Below are positions 14,543-24,426 of a stretch of 25,486 bases of DNA, piece by piece (position 1 is the stretch's first letter; each line of letters opens with the position of its first letter). This stretch comes from Oscillospiraceae bacterium (lineage in GTDB: Bacteria > Bacillota > Clostridia > UMGS1840 > HGM11507). The position numbers were made by a program, and so were the translations under genes. Below the pieces are notes generated by a model. That model made no database searches and was not told the DNA's origin. It worked only from the letters and a program-made list of their open reading frames with translations. The DNA lies in NCBI GenBank assembly GCA_015068525.1, contig SVKJ01000022.1:1-25486 (forward strand), written 5' to 3'.

Positions 14543-17253
14543 TTGTTTTCAATCCTCCTTATTAATGTACAGCACTGTGCTCTGGTAAGCGGGGTATCAA
14601 ACATCATATTTCCCGAATCGTTACCTATAAACATCTTTGTGCCTTTTATCCATTCATCTACATTTTGATATTTTGCCTTATCGGCAAGGAATGTGTATAA
14701 AACATCTGCAAAATCGCCTCTTAAGATTGCTTCATTTCCTCTTAAAGTAGAGTACTCAAAGCCCATTCTTTTAAGAACGATTGCAATCTGTTCCCATGTA
14801 AGATAATTTTCAGGTGAGAATGTAGTATCACTTGTTCCTATAAACCATCCGTTTTCAGTTGCCCACATTACATCACTGTAGAACCAGTTATCTGAAACTA
14901 CATCAGTATAACTCTTTTTAGGAGCAGGTTTTTCCTCTTCTTTTTTATCGTCAGAAGGGATAGGGCTATATGATACGCCCCCTCCTCCGCCGCCTGTTGA
15001 TGGTATAATAACAGGAGGTGGTGGTGGAAGTATTACAGCCTCAGAATTTTTCTGCTCAGTTATTGCACTGTTTACTGCATCTTTAAAAGCAGTAAGTGAA
15101 GGATATTCTACTTTTATAACTTTATCTGCAACTTTGGAAGGATCTGAAAGTGTGTAATAATTTTGTGTATCAATTCCAAGTTCAGTTCCGTAAACATCTA
15201 TAATACTTGCTAAAATACTGTTATGAGACGCTTTATATATTCCACCGATTATTGTAAGGGTTTTAAGTGCCCCCGACATATCGGAAGGAAGATTATACGA
15301 AGTGCCTTTTAATTTATCTTTAACATAAGTCTTAGCATCGATGGAAATAAGTGTAGAAAATGTATTCTTTGTTTTATCATCGATTGCAAGGTCATCGCTT
15401 TCTTTGATAAGTTTTTCGGTATCTATTCCTTCATAGATATATCCCATTTTAATTGCGGTTTTAAACAGTTCGGAAAGTCTTTCCTGACTTGCTATTTCAC
15501 TGTTTTCCTCCGCATCTCTCAAACTTAAAAGTCTTTCATACGCGTAAGTAGTATCAGTTAAGTTATCTATACTTTCGGTATCAAGTTTCATATACTCGCC
15601 AAGTGCCGCAACAAATTCTGCGACTGTTTGCGCGTTTGCAGATGCTGCATTGATCTTTGTTGCCATCATCGAATCTATATAAGAAGGTGAGTAATATTCT
15701 ATATCAGGAGTTACTGAAATCTTTTTACCGTTTTCAATTCCGACTGTGATATTATAATTTCCTACATTTTCTTCCTTAAGAGGAATATCAAAAGTAACTT
15801 TTCCTCCTTCGGTTAATTTGTTATCTACATATTCGATGTTTCCCTTATATTTTATTAAAAGACCAACTATGCGTTCAGTACTGTCCTTAGTATCAACAGC
15901 TACAGTTATTCCCGAATAATCGTCTTTTATCGCTGTAGTTACTTCTGCCTTGCCTGTATATTCAGGGATTTTATACCCAAGTTTTATATTTTCTTTTTCT
16001 CCCATGCTGTAAGTTGTTACATCTGATACAGGTACAGGATTATCAATTCCACTCCATGAAAACGCTGAAATTTTCTGAGCATCCGATGAAATTTCAATAT
16101 CATAGTCTGCCTGACCGTTTGCTGAAAGTTTATTAAATAATTTATCTTTAATCATATAACCTTCAGCGTCATACTGTGCTGCTATAACTTCTACGCTTTT
16201 TTCCTCGTTAAGTTCGTCTGCTACATTTACCGAAACTTTTGCACTTCCGTAAGTAATAAGTTCCATTTCGGCATTACCGTCAGTAACTTTTGGTCCGTCA
16301 ACATAAAAAGTTTTATCTCTTGTAGTAAATGATATTGTATCTGAAACTTTTTTACCAAGACTGGTTACAGCACCGTCGATTACAATTTCATAAGTTTGTT
16401 CGGTTTGCAAATTCTCTGAAAGTTTAACTTCAAAAACCTGATTTTCTTCATCAAAAAGTGTAACGCTTTCGGCAGTAATTCCGTCAACTGTTATCATAGT
16501 TTCATCAAAATCAACTATCGTTGTGTCAAACTCAACATATACCGTATCAAGACTGTAAGACATAGGATATGCTTTTATACCAATCGTGGTTCCGGGTGAA
16601 TAAGTTCTTATGTAGTCATATTCCGAAGTCATCATACAACTTTTACTGGAAAGCATTAGATTAAATACAATTGATCCCGTTTCAAACCAGGAATTGACAT
16701 CGGAATCGGTAGTTCCCGCAAGGACTCCATCTATATATAAAGAACGTGTGTTGTCACTTCCGCTATACTTGATTGCATAAGTATGCCACTTTGTAACATC
16801 GTCAATAGTTCCTGCAACCGCTGCATTATTATGAAACCATCCCCATGCATTACGGTCTTTTGAATAACTTTGCGCGCCATAGAAGAATATCGGGGCACTG
16901 CTTGCCGCTCTCCATGACATATATGCATAATTTTCCATATTGGATAATCTGTTCTTAAATTCAAGAACAAAATCGGGACGTACTGTTTCTTTATTTGTCA
17001 CCTTATCTATTATTATTCTGCCTAAAGCATTTGATTGTGTTTGAAGAATAAGAACACCATCTTTAATTTCATAAGGATAAGCTCCGTCCTTTGTTATCCC
17101 GTCAGGCAACTTACCATCATTAAAATGCCAGTTACCGTAAACCAAATCACCACTTTGTGCACCTTCACCCTCTGTTGCCACAGCCGTAAGATTTAAAAAC
17201 GAAAATAACATTACGCCTGAGAGTAAAAGGGATATTATTCTTTTTCTTAGCAT
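14539..17253 (-). CDS. Surface-anchored ConA/LamG-like protein with C-terminal SLH repeats
   Basis: A 904-residue exported protein. A signal peptide (cut near AVATEG, about residue 28) is followed by a ConA/LamG-like sandwich (~35-225, with KWHTYAIKYSG and SLYIDGVLAGTT), an SbsA-type Ig-like domain (~226-325, ending DTISFTTRD), one or two further beta-domains (~325-540, including ISAFSWSGIDNPVPVSD, a form common in clostridial SLH proteins), a helical region (~545-735), a proline/glycine linker (~738-780, five prolines and six glycines in runs) and SLH repeats (~781-904, SYTDVVSDNWFYSDVMWA, GTSDTTFSPENYLTWEQI). The linker probably spans the wall layer. AGGAGG precedes the ATG, 15 bases after the propeller gene. 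Likely a surface-displayed glycan-binding protein. Confidence 0.87.
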   Translation of the reverse strand: MLRKRIISLLLSGVMLFSFLNLTAVATEGEGAQSGDLVYGNWHFNDGKLPDGITKDGAYPYEIKDGVLILQTQSNALGRIIIDKVTNKETVRPDFVLEFKNRLSNMENYAYMSWRAASSAPIFFYGAQSYSKDRNAWGWFHNNAAVAGTIDDVTKWHTYAIKYSGSDNTRSLYIDGVLAGTTDSDVNSWFETGSIVFNLMLSSKSCMMTSEYDYIRTYSPGTTIGIKAYPMSYSLDTVYVEFDTTIVDFDETMITVDGITAESVTLFDEENQVFEVKLSENLQTEQTYEIVIDGAVTSLGKKVSDTISFTTRDKTFYVDGPKVTDGNAEMELITYGSAKVSVNVADELNEEKSVEVIAAQYDAEGYMIKDKLFNKLSANGQADYDIEISSDAQKISAFSWSGIDNPVPVSDVTTYSMGEKENIKLGYKIPEYTGKAEVTTAIKDDYSGITVAVDTKDSTERIVGLLIKYKGNIEYVDNKLTEGGKVTFDIPLKEENVGNYNITVGIENGKKISVTPDIEYYSPSYIDSMMATKINAASANAQTVAEFVAALGEYMKLDTESIDNLTDTTYAYERLLSLRDAEENSEIASQERLSELFKTAIKMGYIYEGIDTEKLIKESDDLAIDDKTKNTFSTLISIDAKTYVKDKLKGTSYNLPSDMSGALKTLTIIGGIYKASHNSILASIIDVYGTELGIDTQNYYTLSDPSKVADKVIKVEYPSLTAFKDAVNSAITEQKNSEAVILPPPPPVIIPSTGGGGGGVSYSPIPSDDKKEEEKPAPKKSYTDVVSDNWFYSDVMWATENGWFIGTSDTTFSPENYLTWEQIAIVLKRMGFEYSTLRGNEAILRGDFADVLYTFLADKAKYQNVDEWIKGTKMFIGNDSGNMMFDTPLTRAQCCTLIRRIENK

Positions 17254-17268
17254 ATTTTACCTCCTTTT

Positions 17269-20200
17269 TTATTTAAACGGAAATGCATAACCTTCATCAT
17301 AGTCAAATACCGTCTGCAAATCTCTGATTGCAAATCCGAGTTTCCTTGCCATTTTGGTTATATCTGAAAGATACGCTTCCGAGATATTAATTGCTTTGGC
17401 TTCATTTAGTGCATCGGAAAATACTTTAAAGCTTTCTTGTGAGTAGTCTTTTTCTTTATAATATTTTGATGCATTTTCAATCATAATTTCTAATCGCTGA
17501 CGCTGATTAACATGTATTTTTGCAAGTGAGTTTGCTCCGTACTGCCTTAAAATATTACCATCGTTATCAAGGGAAGTATAAGTATTTGTACCTGAAATTC
17601 TAACATAATCCCAGTTTTCAATATTTATCGTATGCAGATTATTATCAAGCACTGCATATAAAACTCCCTCATCGCCGAAGAATACTCTCTCACCCATATA
17701 GGATGCTGTTGTTGTTTTATCAGGATAGAATGATTTGTATTTTACAACACTTAAATCATCAGGGTCCAGTGCAAATATCGTCTGCCCCACATTCGCCTTT
17801 CCATATAAAAGTCCATCAGGACCGAAGCAAAGTTCTCCGATTTTAGTTGTTTTGGAAAGACCGTCAAAATTTACTGTAACTGTTTTAACAACATTGCCTG
17901 TTTTTGCATCTATTTTTGCAACATGTGCTTCCTCGTGTGTTTCATGCTGAGGAACATTTACCGAAGATGATGCATAGAGGTAACCATCTTTATATTCAAC
18001 ACCTGTTATATTCTCACCCTTAATAACACCCAGATAAATTTTATAATGAGGCTTATCATCAAAATAACTTACAAGAATTACTCCACCTTCGGGGTTTCCG
18101 TAATCCGCAATACCTGAAATTACGCTAAAGCCCGCATTGGTATCCTTTGTATGATAAAACCTGTTTACTCCGCTTGTTGATTGTATAGATTTCGGGTTAA
18201 CGCCATCTGCAAATGATTTTAAAGGATCATACATCTGCATTGTGCAGGAACCTCCGTAAGAACCGCCGAAAACTTTTCCTCCTGTCATTGTAAGAGCATG
18301 TTGTTGCCCGTTATCTGCTGTAAATAGCGGAGTGTTCGTTTTAAGGTCATATCCGTTAAGTCCTGCTACTAAGCCCGAAACATATAAAATATCATCTCTT
18401 GATACATAGAAAAATTGAGGTTTTGCAGGTATTCCGGAAAGTTTGTTAAGTAAATCGGTATATTTGTGAGTAAGTTTGCCGACATCAGGTCTGATATGGA
18501 AAATTCCAGGATATGCTTCCTGTCCGCCTATGCCGATTAAACCTATATTTCCATACTTATCAGGGAACCATCTTCCAAAATCATATCTTACAAAGTTTCC
18601 GTAGCCTGTTGTTGTTGTAAATAAGTTTTTAACTTCAAGTGTTTTTAAGTTAAATGAATGGAAGGTCTTTCCACCGGTTGCACTAAAGTAAACCAAATCA
18701 GGATTATTTGGGTCGGGATCGGAAATTCGATTTTGCTGACCTCTTCCGCCATCAAATTCAGTTACCTTTTCCATTGTGTTTTTATTTAGTACAATCATAC
18801 TGTTACCGATATTTGCAAATATGTAATCTCCGATAACTTTTATAAATACTATAGAGCCAGGCACTCTGCCCTGTTCATCTACGTATGTTACAATTTCGCC
18901 CGTCTTTTTATCCAGTCTTGAAATTGTCGCAACGTGTGATGAGTCAGCTGAACCTGCATATATATAATTTTCGTCGCCTGTTGCAGCGTGGGAATATTTG
19001 ATTCCTTTGCCAAAGCCTTTGTATGTACTGACTTTTTTATTATCTATATCATATTCAATAACATATGAGCCTTCGGTTTCATACTTACTGTTGTATATAG
19101 GCGAGTATAACATACTGGTATCGCCATCTGCCCCATAGAATGTATACCACGCATTTGAGCCTTCGCATATATCAGCCTGAATTAAAGTATTCTTCTTGGT
19201 TTCAGGATCATATACATATAAATCAGGGTTTGAGTAACCCATCGCATAAACCTTACCGTCCGAACCTATTTTAAGACTTGTCTGATGAGCGCTTCCAAAT
19301 TCGTAGGAATTTAAGAATTTCCCTGTATATGTATCAAATTCATAAATATATCCAGGCGAACCAACCAAAGCCATAAATGTTCTTAAACCATCTTTAGTAT
19401 ATCCAGTTGTAGCCGCTTCAACTTTTTTAATAAAGGAAACGTTTCCTATTTCGGATAAACCTGAAAATTCCGGCATTCCCGTTGTTGAGGATTCAAATAT
19501 CGCTTTCTCAGCACTGCCTGATTTGTTAAGTGGAAGAAGTCCGTCCCATATATATGCTTTTACTTCCGAAACTCCCGATGGTAAAACTAAATCATCAGTT
19601 TTTATAGTCTGTTTTGAGTTCGGAGATATGTTAACTGTTTTAGCTGTATATGAAACAAGTTTTTTATTATTTCCTTCCCCTCCGTAAGCCGCAAGATATA
19701 ATGTTGCCGCTCTTAATTTCGAGTCATAATTTATAACATCCGTTTTAACACTTATCGGATCTTCGGAATATTCATATTCGGATACCGATACTCCGTTTTG
19801 CATAAAGGAAGGAGTACCCGATGAGAGTTTTTTTGCTTTAACAACTATATCATCTACGTCAACAACTGTATCTGCAGCAATATATGCCACTTCAAAGCGA
19901 AGGGACAATTTACCATTCTTATAATAAGATGCGTAAGCATTATTGTCGGCAGTTCCGACATACACTCCATCAATATAAGTATCTCTGGTATTGGTTACGT
20001 TACTGTGAACAACTTTTACACTGTGCCATACGTCATAATTCGGCTTAGAGGATGTTCCCCAGGTAAATCCTATATTATCATTGTTATCAGAATCGTAATT
20101 TCTTATTAACCCGTAAGTTCCGCCTTCGTTCTTATATCCACGTGCAAACTGTGGTCCCTGAATTCTTGCAGGGTAGGCAGATGATGCAGTTCTTAAATTA

Positions 20201-20673
20201 AATGATACGGAACTTCCACCCATAGCCGTCATTCTTACTTTATATTCGACTATAAGTTCCGGAATAAGTTCAATTGGCTCAGCAAAGGTTTTTTCAACAT
20301 ACACTTCTAAAGTTGTACCTGTCCCCACATGCTGAAAAGACATCATACCGTTTCCATCTTCAACTTTACGGATAACTTTTGAATTAAAATCTCTTGGATA
20401 TTGGTGTGTACTTTCCCTGTCTGAAGTTGAATAATTAAATGTTCCGTCCCAGTATTCGGGAACTTCTGCCATGACACCATCGCTATGCTTAGTATTTGCA
20501 GTTTCAAACTTATCAAAGTTCTTTATTTGTGTGTCAGTTGCTAAGTAGCCCGTATCAAAATCTTCTTCCCAGAATATTTTATATTCTTCATTATCGTCTG
20601 CTAAAGCAGGAATGGTAATCATTCCTGCTGTCAGCGATAAAACAATAGCGATTGCTAAAAACCTTTTTAACAT
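17269..20673 (-). CDS. Secreted ConA-like plus beta-propeller protein without SLH repeats
   Basis: The start is taken at ATG 20673 (1134 residues), because AAGGTGAT precedes it and a normal signal peptide begins there (MLKRFLAIAIVL, cut near PALA, residue 25). An upstream in-frame ATG would add 13 residues before the signal. Domains: ConA-like sandwich (~28-265, VWHSVKVVHSN, TYIDGVYVGTAD), Ig-like domain (~280-385, VKAYIWDGLLPLN), a long beta-propeller of repeated IYEFDTYTGKF/LYVYDPETKK blades (~400-1050), and a helical FIVAR-like end (~1055-1134, QRLEIMIENASKYYKE). It is a paralogue of the 1130-residue protein upstream, which has SLH repeats where this one stops. A conserved HEEAH lies at 913-917. 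Polysaccharide binding or lyase activity is possible but unproven. Confidence 0.85.
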   Translation of the reverse strand: MLKRFLAIAIVLSLTAGMITIPALADDNEEYKIFWEEDFDTGYLATDTQIKNFDKFETANTKHSDGVMAEVPEYWDGTFNYSTSDRESTHQYPRDFNSKVIRKVEDGNGMMSFQHVGTGTTLEVYVEKTFAEPIELIPELIVEYKVRMTAMGGSSVSFNLRTASSAYPARIQGPQFARGYKNEGGTYGLIRNYDSDNNDNIGFTWGTSSKPNYDVWHSVKVVHSNVTNTRDTYIDGVYVGTADNNAYASYYKNGKLSLRFEVAYIAADTVVDVDDIVVKAKKLSSGTPSFMQNGVSVSEYEYSEDPISVKTDVINYDSKLRAATLYLAAYGGEGNNKKLVSYTAKTVNISPNSKQTIKTDDLVLPSGVSEVKAYIWDGLLPLNKSGSAEKAIFESSTTGMPEFSGLSEIGNVSFIKKVEAATTGYTKDGLRTFMALVGSPGYIYEFDTYTGKFLNSYEFGSAHQTSLKIGSDGKVYAMGYSNPDLYVYDPETKKNTLIQADICEGSNAWYTFYGADGDTSMLYSPIYNSKYETEGSYVIEYDIDNKKVSTYKGFGKGIKYSHAATGDENYIYAGSADSSHVATISRLDKKTGEIVTYVDEQGRVPGSIVFIKVIGDYIFANIGNSMIVLNKNTMEKVTEFDGGRGQQNRISDPDPNNPDLVYFSATGGKTFHSFNLKTLEVKNLFTTTTGYGNFVRYDFGRWFPDKYGNIGLIGIGGQEAYPGIFHIRPDVGKLTHKYTDLLNKLSGIPAKPQFFYVSRDDILYVSGLVAGLNGYDLKTNTPLFTADNGQQHALTMTGGKVFGGSYGGSCTMQMYDPLKSFADGVNPKSIQSTSGVNRFYHTKDTNAGFSVISGIADYGNPEGGVILVSYFDDKPHYKIYLGVIKGENITGVEYKDGYLYASSSVNVPQHETHEEAHVAKIDAKTGNVVKTVTVNFDGLSKTTKIGELCFGPDGLLYGKANVGQTIFALDPDDLSVVKYKSFYPDKTTTASYMGERVFFGDEGVLYAVLDNNLHTINIENWDYVRISGTNTYTSLDNDGNILRQYGANSLAKIHVNQRQRLEIMIENASKYYKEKDYSQESFKVFSDALNEAKAINISEAYLSDITKMARKLGFAIRDLQTVFDYDEGYAFPFK

Positions 20674-20764
20674 TTTTATCACCTTATTAGCCGTCGGAGT
20701 GTCAAACTCCATACGCCTTAAACTTATTAAATTTTAATATTTTTAATTTGTCGTCCTTGTAAGG

Positions 20765-23700
20765 CTATTTGTTTATATAAGCATATAATAGTTTTGCAGC
20801 TTGGGCTCTTGTCGTTTCATTAGGTTTACCCGCTTCAAAAGTATCTGCTTTTATTCTGTTTAAAATAAGTATCATTTGTTCTTCGGTAATTATATCGTTA
20901 GGTGCAAATTCGGTTTCGCTTACTCCTTCTATCCATCCTTTTGCATACGCTGTCTGAACGTAACTGTAATACCAGTCAGCCTTTGTAACGTCTGAAAATT
21001 CATGAGGAGTGTCTATAATTTCGTCGTCACAACCTTCAATTACTGAAAGAAGTTTAACAAATTCTGCTCTTGTTATAGGATTGTCAGGAGCAAATGTTTT
21101 ATTATCTATTCCCGATATTATTTTTGAATGTTTTAGAGTATTAACTGCTTTTAAGGCTTCAAGGTCGGTATATCCAGTCATATCGGCAAATGCTGCCATA
21201 TTATCTCCGAATACGTAAGCAAAGCCTGCATCTTCGTCATATTTCGTCTGTAAATCCTGGATTGCAAAGGTAAGTTTTCTTGCCGCATCTTTAACTGCTG
21301 CGTCTGAATCTTTATATAAGTCTACTTTCTTTGCGTCTGCAAGTGCATTCTGATACATTTTCCAGCTTGTTTTTGAGAAGTCTTCTTCTTTATAATATTT
21401 TTCTGCATTCTGAATCATTATATCCAGTCTCTGACGTGGATTAACACTCAGAACAATAAGATCTGTACCTGTTGAATTCCCACCATAACGTTTGATGATA
21501 TTACCATCATTGTCAAGAGCAAATCTGTCACAATTTCCATGTAAAAGTTTTGCTTCAAGGGTGTCAAGATTTACTGCATGAAGTTGGTCGCCCATTGTAT
21601 TATATAATACTCCGTCAGCACCAATTTTCATATAGTCGCCAAGATATGTATTTGTGGTTATTCTTTGTTTATAATATGTTTTATATCTTGTAAGTTCCAT
21701 TGTTTCAGTGTCAACTTCTAAAAGAGTTACTCCCTGATTTGCAACTGCATAAAGTTTTCCGTTAGGTGCGATAACTGGTTCACTTATAACTTTTAAAGAG
21801 CCTACATCAGGAATCTTATATGCCATAACTTTTACAACTTCACCTGTTTTAGCGTCTATTTTTGCTATATGCGCTTCTTCATGAGGGTCGTGCAAGTTAA
21901 CAACTACGGAGGTTGAAGCATATATATATCCATCCTTATAGCACTGACCTGTTATATTCTCTTCGTAAATAATTTCGCCTATTTCTTTACCCATTGGTTT
22001 ACCGTTTGCATAGGTAGATAAAACTACGCTTCCTGCGTCACCACCGTAATCGGCAATTGAGCAGTGCATACAAAATCCTGCATTTGTCTGGGATACAAAA
22101 TAATGACGGCATCCAAGACTTGCCTGGAAATAATGTTTAGGATTATCAGTTTTTTCAACTACAGGCTTTTCAGGATCAATCATATAGAAATCGCCGCCCG
22201 AATATGTTCCGCAGAAAATCATTCCGTTTGCTTCGGCTATTCCGTGTTGGGAATTCTGCTTAACTGAGAATACAGGTGTATTTGATTTTAAGTCAACTGC
22301 ATTTACTCCCGCTCTGTATCCGCCTGTATATAAAATATCATCTCTTGATACATAATAGTAATCTGACTGAACAACACTTCCGATGCCCTGTCTTGGAGTT
22401 TTTAATTCTATATACTCAATATGAGGGTCGCCCGGTGTTATAAGTGCTACATGTGTATCGGAAACACAAGCATATATTGCCCATGTTCCATCCTTTTTCT
22501 GAATCCATTCACCAAATTCAACTTTACCTAAATCGGTCATTCTGTTTTCAAATTTTTCGGTTACTGTTTTAACTTCATATGTTTTAAGATTAAATGAGTT
22601 TAATCCTACTTCATTTTCAGACATAAAGTATATTATATCAGGATCTCCGTCAGGTTTTATATATGATATTCTCTGTCTGCCGCCACGTCCGCCTGTAGGG
22701 AAACGAGCCACTTCAGTCATTGTTTCTATATCAATACAAAATACCCACTGCCTTATAGCAGCAAAAACCTTATCGCCAACTACGATACAATGTGGACAGT
22801 TACCTGCTGTAATATTAGGATCGGTATTATGCCATATCTTTTTCTCGCCTGTTTCTTTATCTACTCTGATTATTCTTTCACTTCCCGCGTCATCCCCTGC
22901 AGAAGTGAAAAGATATTTATCATTACCTGTTGCACCATGCATATACTTCATACCGTCGGTTACATTTTCGTATATTCTGTACTCTCCGGTTTCAATATCG
23001 TATTCCATTGCATTAGTTCCGCTTGAATGAGCAGTATATAATTTTGTTCTGTCATCATTTGCGCCGGGATTCATTCCCCATGCATCTCTTCTTGTATCAT
23101 AAATTTTTTTATGAATTTTACTTTCCTTAGTTGCAGGGTCATATATAAACCAGTCAAATCCGTTTGTATGATGAAGTTTGCCATCAGATGCAGGCTGGAA
23201 GGAATAGTAAAATCCTGTATCTTTTTCAAGATTAAAACTTGCTATCCATTCCCCTGTCAATGTGTCAAACTCATTAATATAAGAAGGTTTAGCATTCATA
23301 GAAACGTAAGTTCTGTGGCCATACTTTGTCATACCACCCTGAGTTCTTGTGCTTGAACGGTTCCATGCTGCTTCTCCGATTTTAACACCTTCATCTTTTA
23401 TTTCGGGAATTCCGTTTGTTGACGGAACATAGTTAATTTCTTCCTCCGTTTCAATTTTATCTATATCGCTTAAATCGTATTTGGGAACAAGTCTTGTAAG
23501 TTTCCAGTTATCAAAAAAGGCTTCATCTTTAGGATATAAAGTCAGGGTTGTATAGCAGTAACTGTGTGCTTTGCCTGCTTTGTATGGTGTCTGGAAAGTT
23601 GTTTCAGTTGCCAAAAGCCCGTTAACAAGAATTTTCATCATATTCTTATTATCGTCAACTATAATCTCAATATGATTCCATTGTGTAGGCATAAAACTCT

Positions 23701-24157
23701 TTGAATAAAGTTTACTTGAGTTTCTTGTAAGGTTTGCAAAGTATGTGGTAACCGAAGAACTAGTCCAACGGCTGTTAAATGCCACACCTTCTGTTTTTAT
23801 ATCAAATTCTATTTTAAAACATGATAAGTTCTGAGTTGTCATATTAAATGTCTGCATAAATGTTGCACTAACGTTAGCATCGGTATTATTGTAAAAACGA
23901 TAGTATTTATTATCAGTTTCTTCCCCTTTTACAATTCCACCACCTGTATTTGCAGGTACGGTTATCCATTCGCTTGGAGTTACGGCATTCGAATTACCCC
24001 TTCCAGAAGGGTGTTCGCCGACTTCCAAATCTTCAAAATCGCAAGACCAGATAACCTCGTCCTCGATATAATCAAATTCTTCAATTGCATCTGCATATAC
24101 ACTATACCCTGGTATAAGCATAATTACTGCAAGAAGCATAGCTAAAATTCTCTTCAT
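20765..24157 (-). CDS. Beta-propeller surface protein with C-terminal SLH repeats
   Basis: A 1130-residue exported protein, first gene of the array. The signal peptide ends near SVYADA (residue ~23). An N-terminal ConA-like sandwich (~35-228, QWNHIEIIVDDN, ILVNGLLATET, FFDNWKLTRL) leads into a propeller (~250-900) of blades such as INEFDTLTGEW, AMEYDIETGEY and IIRVDKETGEK. A FIVAR-like helical segment (~909-985) and SLH repeats (~986-1130, ISGIDNKTFAPDNPITRAEF, IEGVSETEFAPNDIITEEQ) follow. It shares much of its propeller with the 1134-residue protein (YVSRDDILY, YKDGY, HEEAH-x-AKIDAKTG). Some propellers of this kind are polysaccharide lyases (for example PL11, PL22), but no family-specific active site is certain. 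GAAAGGA precedes the ATG by about 12 bases. Confidence 0.87.
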   Translation of the reverse strand: MKRILAMLLAVIMLIPGYSVYADAIEEFDYIEDEVIWSCDFEDLEVGEHPSGRGNSNAVTPSEWITVPANTGGGIVKGEETDNKYYRFYNNTDANVSATFMQTFNMTTQNLSCFKIEFDIKTEGVAFNSRWTSSSVTTYFANLTRNSSKLYSKSFMPTQWNHIEIIVDDNKNMMKILVNGLLATETTFQTPYKAGKAHSYCYTTLTLYPKDEAFFDNWKLTRLVPKYDLSDIDKIETEEEINYVPSTNGIPEIKDEGVKIGEAAWNRSSTRTQGGMTKYGHRTYVSMNAKPSYINEFDTLTGEWIASFNLEKDTGFYYSFQPASDGKLHHTNGFDWFIYDPATKESKIHKKIYDTRRDAWGMNPGANDDRTKLYTAHSSGTNAMEYDIETGEYRIYENVTDGMKYMHGATGNDKYLFTSAGDDAGSERIIRVDKETGEKKIWHNTDPNITAGNCPHCIVVGDKVFAAIRQWVFCIDIETMTEVARFPTGGRGGRQRISYIKPDGDPDIIYFMSENEVGLNSFNLKTYEVKTVTEKFENRMTDLGKVEFGEWIQKKDGTWAIYACVSDTHVALITPGDPHIEYIELKTPRQGIGSVVQSDYYYVSRDDILYTGGYRAGVNAVDLKSNTPVFSVKQNSQHGIAEANGMIFCGTYSGGDFYMIDPEKPVVEKTDNPKHYFQASLGCRHYFVSQTNAGFCMHCSIADYGGDAGSVVLSTYANGKPMGKEIGEIIYEENITGQCYKDGYIYASTSVVVNLHDPHEEAHIAKIDAKTGEVVKVMAYKIPDVGSLKVISEPVIAPNGKLYAVANQGVTLLEVDTETMELTRYKTYYKQRITTNTYLGDYMKIGADGVLYNTMGDQLHAVNLDTLEAKLLHGNCDRFALDNDGNIIKRYGGNSTGTDLIVLSVNPRQRLDIMIQNAEKYYKEEDFSKTSWKMYQNALADAKKVDLYKDSDAAVKDAARKLTFAIQDLQTKYDEDAGFAYVFGDNMAAFADMTGYTDLEALKAVNTLKHSKIISGIDNKTFAPDNPITRAEFVKLLSVIEGCDDEIIDTPHEFSDVTKADWYYSYVQTAYAKGWIEGVSETEFAPNDIITEEQMILILNRIKADTFEAGKPNETTRAQAAKLLYAYINK

Positions 24158-24182
24158 AAAAAATCAGCATCCTTTCGTTTTC

Positions 24183-24188
24183 ATTATA
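24183..24188 (-). promoter_or_regulatory. Candidate -10 box of the main array
   Basis: A perfect TATAAT on the minus strand lies 25 bases before the first structural gene. No acceptable -35 hexamer is seen at 16-19 bases, as expected for a promoter that needs an activator; the divergent AraC-type protein is the candidate. Confidence 0.4.
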
Positions 24189-24276
24189 AGAATATACACT
24201 TTCTTATATCTTGATTTTATCATACTAAAATATGCGATACAATTTAACAATTTGTTATTACTTGTGTTTTTCTGAA

Positions 24277-24306
24277 CTGAATTCAAAAAATCGCTTTACA
24301 TATAAT
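24277..24306 (+). promoter_or_regulatory. Candidate promoter of the AraC-type regulator
   Basis: TATAAT at 24301-24306 follows a weak CTGAAT (24277-24282) after 18 bases, 120 bases before the chosen start codon. The rest of the 269-base divergent region is very AT-rich and shows no clear operator to me. Confidence 0.4.
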
Positions 24307-24426
24307 CCTTTTTAAAATACAATAATATCAAAGTAATCCAAATGTTTTGAAAAAGTGAAAATATTTAGTTTTTTGGTAATATTTTTCAAATATTTTATAA
24401 ATTTTCAAAAAAAGGGGATGTATGAA

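Noticed and set aside
14202..14588. Plus-strand open frame of 128 codons across the start of the 864-residue protein gene
   Set aside because: It is antisense to SLH and signal-peptide coding sequence; the Ser/Leu/Ala-rich product is what such antisense frames give.
21869..21883. HEEAH as a zinc metalloprotease active site
   Set aside because: It lies in a loop-strand context of a propeller blade, not in a helix, and no third ligand motif or protease fold is seen.
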